Positions 59,729 through 64,000 of a stretch of DNA of 64,000 bases are shown in pieces. The position numbers and the translations under genes were made by a program. How positions within the stretch are numbered: position 1 is the stretch's first letter; the number at the start of each line of letters is the position of its first letter. The stretch is from NCBI GenBank assembly GCA_913778505.1, contig CAJYWD010000004.1, positions 1 to 64,000 of the forward strand. The letters run 5' to 3'. The notes beneath the pieces are model-generated. The model saw nothing but the letters and a program-made list of their open reading frames with translations, was not told where the DNA came from and ran no database searches. This stretch comes from an uncultured Chryseobacterium sp. Lineage in GTDB: Bacteria > Bacteroidota > Bacteroidia > Flavobacteriales > Weeksellaceae.

Positions 59729-60295
59729 ATGAACAAATACATAAAGTTTGTAATCGCAGCAATTATCATCGCTCTGGGTGTATACCTGATGTTTAACAGG
59801 AACATTGGCTGGGGAATCGTTTTGGTAGTACTGTCCGCAATACCGATTGCTCTTTTCTTCAAAAATGAAAATATTCTTTTGGCTTTCTGGCAGCTGAGAA
59901 AACAAAACCTTGAAAAAGCGGCAAAATTTCTGGATAATATAACCAATTACCAATCACAGCTTCATAAAAGCCAGTACGGCTACTTCCATTACCTTCAGGC
60001 ACTCACCACTGCTCAGGATCATCCTGCAAAAACTGAAGGTCTGATGAAAAAAGCGTTGGATTACGGCCTCAATATGAAGCATGACCGCGCCATGGCTAAG
60101 CTTAATCTTGCAGCGGCTGCCCTTTCCAAAGGAAGAAAAGCAGAAGCTCAGAAACTTCTGGACGAAGCCAAACAACTGGATTCTGCCGGGATGATGACCG
60201 ACCAGATCAAAATGATGAGAGACCAGATGAAGATGCCAACGATGCAAAAGCACATGCACAATCCGCACATGAGAAATCGCGGCAAGTTTTTCTAA
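59729..60295 (+). CDS. membrane-anchored TPR-like protein with His/Met-rich tail
   Basis: The 188-residue protein has two membrane segments at the start (about 5-22 and 27-43) and a cytoplasmic helical region with TPR character (YFHYLQALTTAQDHPAKTEG, AMAKLNLAAAALSKGRKAEA). The C-terminal tail is rich in Met and His (QKHMHNPHMRNRG) and could bind a metal. I recognise it as a conserved flavobacterial protein of unknown function. A terminator follows directly. Confidence 0.78.
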   Translation: MNKYIKFVIAAIIIALGVYLMFNRNIGWGIVLVVLSAIPIALFFKNENILLAFWQLRKQNLEKAAKFLDNITNYQSQLHKSQYGYFHYLQALTTAQDHPAKTEGLMKKALDYGLNMKHDRAMAKLNLAAAALSKGRKAEAQKLLDEAKQLDSAGMMTDQIKMMRDQMKMPTMQKHMHNPHMRNRGKFF

Positions 60296-60301
60296 AAATA
60301 A

Positions 60302-60336
60302 TAAAGGAGCGAAGATTTTACGTTCCTTTTTTTTAT
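60302..60336 (+). terminator. terminator after the TPR protein gene
   Basis: AAAGGAGCG and CGTTCCTTT form a nine-pair stem with one G-T wobble, followed by a T run. Confidence 0.85.
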
Positions 60337-60371
60337 GTCATATTGCCGATGAAATAGATGATCTGTCAGTA

Positions 60372-60932
60372 TTACCGATTCGTGAATACATTAGAAGAAT
60401 TTACCATCCGGATGATGAGCCTCAGGTTTTTATAAATCCTGAGTTTATGCTGGACAGGATTGTACTGGTAAGGATAAAGCTCAAACTTGATCTCGCCGCC
60501 TGTACTCTTGCAGGTTTGAGCATCATGGAATGTTACCAGATCTCCCGGAAAAAATGCGTCCAGATGGTAAATCTTTCCGGATTTTCCGGTATTGACACTC
60601 CCGGAAGCTGCTTCTATATCAATATCCGGAATATCAACATAACTTTCATACAGGATCTGATGCTGACATAATGAATCATCGCTGATCAAGACAGACCGAG
60701 GGAAATAAGGCAGCGCCGGTATCTGCGGATCCGCCATAAGTGTTGCGTATTCGGATGCAAAGGAATGATAAAATTTGCCATCTACCATTTTATCTGATTT
60801 TCGGAATTCACCGACTGCAAAATCAGCAATCACCGATGAATTGTCGGGCCGTGTCACATTCATCGTTTGTGACAATAATTTTAAAGAGCTGAATGATAAA
60901 ACAACTGAGGCAATCAGTATATGCTTATTCAT
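60372..60932 (-). CDS. orphan gingipain-propeptide-like secreted protein
   Basis: The 186-residue protein has a signal peptide (to about residue 22) and resembles the N-terminal propeptide (Propeptide_C25) of gingipain-type cysteine proteases: ALPYFPRSVLISDD, DAFFPGDLVTFHDAQTCK and FELYPYQYNPVQHKLRIYKN then LRLIIRM. The C25 catalytic domain that should follow is absent, since the gene stops right after this segment and a convergent gene follows. It is either a truncated protease gene or a free-standing propeptide-like inhibitor. I cannot tell which. Confidence 0.65.
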   Translation of the reverse strand: MNKHILIASVVLSFSSLKLLSQTMNVTRPDNSSVIADFAVGEFRKSDKMVDGKFYHSFASEYATLMADPQIPALPYFPRSVLISDDSLCQHQILYESYVDIPDIDIEAASGSVNTGKSGKIYHLDAFFPGDLVTFHDAQTCKSTGGEIKFELYPYQYNPVQHKLRIYKNLRLIIRMVNSSNVFTNR

Positions 60933-61007
60933 ATACTTATATTTTTAGCCAAAAATATAAAATAAACCATTACATCTAAATTAAAACTCAAAAAAAACTA
61001 ATAAAAT

Positions 61008-61640
61008 CTACATTTCGTCATTATTTTCGTAACCGTAAAATTTCGGAATCCTCCAATGGTACTTGACTGCAAACGTGCGGATGGCAACGATGAGAAGAAT
61101 CGTGGAAACCTGCACCAATGTGTAGGACAGCCCGGAATAGCGTGTCATCAATAGAAATATACCTCCACCGACAATACAGGCGGTGGCATAAATTTCTTTT
61201 CGGAAGATCAGCGGAATGCGGTTCAGCAGAATATCCCGGATAATCCCGCCAAAACAACCTGTGATGGTTCCCAAGGTGAGACATATCAAGGGATGAAAAC
61301 CTGCCGAGAGTCCTTTCTGAACACCTATAATAGTAAACAGTCCCAGTCCGAAACTGTCAAAAATGAAGAGTGTGACTTTAAAATTTTTCTCAATAGATTT
61401 GAATATCATTGAAAAAACACAGGTGAAAAAGATCAGTGAACACGTGAGCATATCTGTCATCCAAAATACCGGCGCATCCAGCAGCAAATCGCGGACTGTT
61501 CCGCCACCCACAGATGTCACGAATGCAATGATGAGAACGCCGAAAGGATCCAGCCGCTTCTGCATCGCGGCAAAACTACCAGACATGGCAAAGGAAATGG
61601 TTCCCAGAACTTCTATGATCAGATTGAATTGCTCGTGCAT
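61008..61640 (-). CDS. TRIC-family (UPF0126) cation channel protein
   Basis: The 210-residue membrane protein has seven hydrophobic segments and the two inverted repeat halves of the family. Each half contains a glycine-rich kink: SVGGGTVRDLLLDAPVFW and CFGGIIRDILLNRIPLIF. Prokaryotic TRIC channels pass K+ and Na+ as trimers. Length is normal. Confidence 0.92.
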   Translation of the reverse strand: MHEQFNLIIEVLGTISFAMSGSFAAMQKRLDPFGVLIIAFVTSVGGGTVRDLLLDAPVFWMTDMLTCSLIFFTCVFSMIFKSIEKNFKVTLFIFDSFGLGLFTIIGVQKGLSAGFHPLICLTLGTITGCFGGIIRDILLNRIPLIFRKEIYATACIVGGGIFLLMTRYSGLSYTLVQVSTILLIVAIRTFAVKYHWRIPKFYGYENNDEM

Positions 61641-61650
61641 GCTTTTGAGT

Positions 61651-61872
61651 TTGATTCGTTGGTTTGTTGATTTGTTGATTTGTTGATTTGTTGAATCGTT
61701 GGTTTTTTGAATCGGCTATTTGTTGGTTTGTTAATTCGTTGGTTTGGTGATTTGTTTAGCGTCTGGTTGATGAGCATTCAGGAATTTGAGCGGTCTTAAG
61801 TGATAACTGACTCTCATGCAGTTCTAACTTCTAACTTCTGACGTACCACTTCTAACATCTAACGTCTAACGT
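61651..61872. repeat. low-complexity repeats between exoA and the TRIC gene
   Basis: 61651-61760 consists of irregular GATTTGTT / GGTTTGTT units of about eight bases. 61824-61872 consists of TCTAACTTCTAAC / ATCTAACGTCTAAC units. No gene or terminator is evident. Confidence 0.75.
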
Positions 61873-61873
61873 C

Positions 61874-62641
61874 TCACTTACCGCTCAGCTCCACCAAAAC
61901 CGGACAATGATCCGAATGCTTGACTTCAGGCAGGATGACGGCGCGGGTCATTTGATCTTTCAGAGGTTCGGAAACAAAATTGTAGTCCAGTCGCCAGCCT
62001 TTGTTCCGTGCACGGGAACCGGCTCTGTAACTCCACCATGAATACTGTCCCGGCTGGTCATTGAAATACCGGAAACTATCTGTCAGTTGGTTTTCTGTCA
62101 TAAAATCCGTCATCCATTCGCGCTCCATGGGTAGAAATCCTGAAGTATTGGCCAAGCCGATCGGATTATGAATATCAATCGCCTGATGACAGATATTAAA
62201 ATCGCCACTGATAATTAGATTCGGAATGGTTTTTCTCAGTTCTTTGATATACTGCAGAAAATCGAAACAAAACTGCATCTTGAAATCCAGCCTTTCTATG
62301 TTGGATGCAGATGGCACGTACACTGAGATTACAGAAAATCCATCGAAATCTGCACGGATCACACGGCCTTCCAGATCATAAGACTCAATGCCACAGCCAT
62401 ATTCCACGTGATTTGGTTTAATCTTTGAAGCAATGCCAACACCGCTGTATCCTTTCCGAGCCGCCGAATGCCAATAGCTGTGATAGCCCAATTTTTCGAA
62501 ACTGTCGATGTCAATCTGATCGTTGCCGGCTTTACTTTCCTGGATGCAGATGACGTCCGGACTGGCTGCATCCAGCCAACCTAGAAAATCTTTGGTAAAG
62601 GCAGCACGGATGCCGTTCACATTATAGCTGATAATTTTCAT
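61874..62641 (-). CDS. xth: exodeoxyribonuclease III (Xth family)
   Basis: The 255-residue protein is an exonuclease III/AP endonuclease. Landmarks are SYNVNGIRAA, CIQESKAG with the metal-binding E35, YSGVGIASKI, ISGDFNICHQAID, WRLDYNFVS and the catalytic KHSDHCPVLVEL at the end. It acts in base excision repair at abasic sites. It starts 5 bp after the stop of the upstream minus-strand gene, so both are probably co-transcribed. Confidence 0.95.
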   Translation of the reverse strand: MKIISYNVNGIRAAFTKDFLGWLDAASPDVICIQESKAGNDQIDIDSFEKLGYHSYWHSAARKGYSGVGIASKIKPNHVEYGCGIESYDLEGRVIRADFDGFSVISVYVPSASNIERLDFKMQFCFDFLQYIKELRKTIPNLIISGDFNICHQAIDIHNPIGLANTSGFLPMEREWMTDFMTENQLTDSFRYFNDQPGQYSWWSYRAGSRARNKGWRLDYNFVSEPLKDQMTRAVILPEVKHSDHCPVLVELSGK

Positions 62642-62646
62642 GAAGT

Positions 62647-63141
62647 TTACTTGAAGATGAGATATAGAATTAGAGTGGCTATGGCAGCTGCCAGGATGAT
62701 CATTTTCCAGTTGGACTTCTCATGATCTACGTAGAGCTTGCTGCGCTCCTGCTGATAGGCAGCAGGATTTTCTGCAAAGCTCTTTTCGTAGGCGATGATC
62801 TCCGGACTGTGACCCATCACTTTTCGTACAGTTTCCCATTCGGGATCTTTGGGAATAACAACTTTTTCCGGCTGGTTGCCTCTTTTTATTTTGACGGTAT
62901 GTTTGCCATTCACCGTGTTGATAAAGACTTTCAGGTTCTGATCCGGTAGCCATTGATCCAGATTGATTTCGGCCTGTTTGCTTTCTATGGCATCTACCAG
63001 ATTTTTAGAATTGCGAAGATCCAGCGCGCAGGCATCATGCACCAGCTTGATGGCTTCTACTTTCTTCCCCTGTAAAATGAGTTGCTCCACATCTTTTCTG
63101 TTTAGTGCGCTTTCTTTAAGAAACTCGTCAATGTTCGTCAT
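62647..63141 (-). CDS. membrane-anchored protein with L7/L12-like segment
   Basis: The 164-residue protein has an N-terminal helical part with VEAIKLVHDACALDLRNSKN then LVDAIE, which resembles the C-terminal domain of ribosomal protein L7/L12 (AIKxxRExTGLGLKEAKxxVE). It ends with a single membrane helix (MIILAAAIATLILYLIF). The middle has a short basic beta region (HTVKIKRGNQPEKVVI). Such L7/L12-like modules occur in unrelated small proteins. Function is unknown. It is upstream of xth on the same strand. Confidence 0.7.
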   Translation of the reverse strand: MTNIDEFLKESALNRKDVEQLILQGKKVEAIKLVHDACALDLRNSKNLVDAIESKQAEINLDQWLPDQNLKVFINTVNGKHTVKIKRGNQPEKVVIPKDPEWETVRKVMGHSPEIIAYEKSFAENPAAYQQERSKLYVDHEKSNWKMIILAAAIATLILYLIFK

Positions 63142-63404
63142 AATGTTTTATTTTTATGAATTGATTAATCAAATGAAAGCCCAATTTGCAAATGCCAGGT
63201 TCTGATTTTTCTACTTCTCAAAGGTCGGAAATTAGTTTGGAATGGTCAAAAGAAATCCAAAAACCCCGATGTAGCCCCGATGGTAGCGGCATCCTTTTTT
63301 GGGCGAGGCGGCGGAGCGAAGCGGAGCCGACCGAGCGCTAAAAAGATACAGCGGACAGCGGGTCCCAACGTGTTTTACAGACCAAACGTGTAGCTCCTGA
63401 ACAT
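63142..63404. repeat. intergenic region with an R1-like structured repeat
   Basis: 63269-63366 reads GTAGCCCCGATGGTAGCGGC, a CTTTTTT run, a GC-rich centre, then AAAAAGATACAGCGG and ACAGCGGGT. I recognise these ends from a repeat found many times in Chryseobacterium genomes. It has the same CCCGA...T-run...A-run...GCGGG plan as the R1 copies. Nothing coding is seen. Confidence 0.65.
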
Positions 63405-63439
63405 AAAAAAGGCGGAAAAGGTAATCAATCTTTTCCGCC
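63405..63439 (-). terminator. porX terminator
   Basis: GGCGGAAAAG and CTTTTCCGCC form a perfect ten-pair stem, and the A run at 63405-63410 gives the T run on the minus strand. It lies 35 bp past the porX stop. Confidence 0.9.
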
Positions 63440-63473
63440 CAATAAACCCAAATCAAATAAACTATGAAAAAAA

Positions 63474-64000
63474 CTATTTGGGCTCTAATATGCTGATCGG
63501 GATAATGACCTCTTCTAAGGAAATTCCCCCATGCTGATAGGTGTCTTTGTAGTAATTCACAAAGTGATTATAATTCTTCGGGTATGCCAGGAAGATATTA
63601 TTCTTCGCAAAGATATATTTTGAACTCAGGTTGCCTTTCGGGAGGAACAACTTGTCCGGGTTACTGATGGCCCAGACATCGCTGTCATCGTAAGTCAAGC
63701 TGCGTCCTGTTTTGTACCGGATGTTGGTAGACGTCTCTCTGTCTCCCACTACCTTGCTAGGTTTTTTAACATAAACTGTGCCGTGGTCTGTTGTGATCAC
63801 CAATTTGAAGCCATTTTCCGCAGCAGTTTTGATGATTTTGATCAACGAAGAGTTTTCGAACCAATTGTAAGTGAGCGAGCGAAAGGTTTTATCGTCCCTA
63901 ATCAATTGATTGACAATATTATTATCTGTTTTTGCATGAGACAATATATCAATGAAGTTATAGACAATCACCAATAGATCATTATTTTTATGCTGATTGA
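63474..64000 (-). CDS. porX: PorX-type PglZ-domain response regulator, C-terminal part (partial)
   Basis: The frame is open to the right edge, giving the last 175 residues. They match the end of the PglZ/alkaline-phosphatase-like domain of PorX: VIVYNFIDILSHAKTDNNIV, DKTFRSLTYNWFENS, VITTDHGTVYV with a metal-binding D-x-H, and QHGGISLEEVIIPI at the C-terminus. PorX, paired with PorY, controls the type IX secretion system in Bacteroidetes. The receiver domain would lie outside the window. The first GTG in the frame is internal, not a start. Confidence 0.88.
   Translation of the reverse strand, partial: NQHKNNDLLVIVYNFIDILSHAKTDNNIVNQLIRDDKTFRSLTYNWFENSSLIKIIKTAAENGFKLVITTDHGTVYVKKPSKVVGDRETSTNIRYKTGRSLTYDDSDVWAISNPDKLFLPKGNLSSKYIFAKNNIFLAYPKNYNHFVNYYKDTYQHGGISLEEVIIPISILEPK

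Noticed and set aside
63232-63456. A 74-codon minus-strand gene before porX's end
   Set aside because: It spans the R1-like repeat and the porX terminator hairpin and resembles no protein.

Overview
The window looks like a chromosomal segment of a member of the Flavobacteriia, most likely Chryseobacterium or a close relative in the Weeksellaceae. Supporting signs are low G+C, promoter elements of the Bacteroidetes form TAnnTTTG, no Shine-Dalgarno bias, T9SS C-terminal sorting domains, a PorX-type PglZ response regulator and many lineage-typical families (DUF4292, DUF4254, DUF4136, OstA-like, RibB with a degenerate RibA half). Nearly everything is housekeeping or lineage-conserved. I see no prophage, transposase, CRISPR array or defence island.

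Layout. 0-2.8 kb: end of an NtrC-type regulator, its likely histidine kinase, and an ATP-cone/Mrr-nuclease protein. 2.9-4.2 kb: small lineage proteins, including a 58-residue Cys-rich one. 4.3-8.6 kb: Kup K+ transporter, then a Fur-family regulator overlapping an OstA/LptA-like gene. 8.6-9.4 kb: non-coding, with a 12 x 21 bp tandem array and an inverted-repeat element. 9.4-12.3 kb: class III aminotransferase, START-like protein and a class IV aminotransferase homologue without the expected lysine. 12.3-19.9 kb: complete histidine operon hisGDCBHAF(IE) behind a His-rich leader peptide and attenuator. 19.9-26.2 kb: cell-wall amidase, PdxH, YqgE, esterase, Smr protein, phosphoesterase, TruA and BI-1 protein. 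26.2-29.2 kb: nested MITE-like element, TonB-dependent receptor and thioredoxin-like protein. 29.6-34 kb: Mpl, SDR, a T9SS lamin-tail protein and tRNA-Cys. 34.2-44.2 kb: RibB, M1 peptidase, dienoyl-CoA-reductase-like SDR, dihydroorotase, GH92 and flippase. 44.3-49.7 kb: nucleotidyltransferase, then DUF4292, EnvC-like protein, TatA, DUF4254, lipoprotein and RibA. 49.7-56.7 kb: HU, PanD, flippase-like protein, DUF2130, RmuC and UvrC. 56.8-64 kb: large T9SS ELWxxDGT protein, TPR protein, orphan gingipain-propeptide-like protein, TRIC channel, ExoIII and the C-terminal part of PorX.

How genes work together. The his genes form one pathway operon with transcriptional attenuation by a leader peptide. 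Riboflavin's first two steps appear split: RibB carries a GTP cyclohydrolase-like half that lost its zinc cysteines, while a stand-alone RibA with all of them lies 14 kb away. The periplasmic amidase and the EnvC-like protein with a degenerate LytM domain form a plausible activator/enzyme pair. PorX controls the secretion system that the sorting-domain proteins in the window would use.

The most notable non-coding features are the his attenuator, five genes whose TAnnTTTG element ends only 4-5 bases before the start codon (probable leaderless mRNAs), three unrelated tandem arrays of 21-22 bp units placed just after stop codons, and several families of intergenic inverted-repeat elements.
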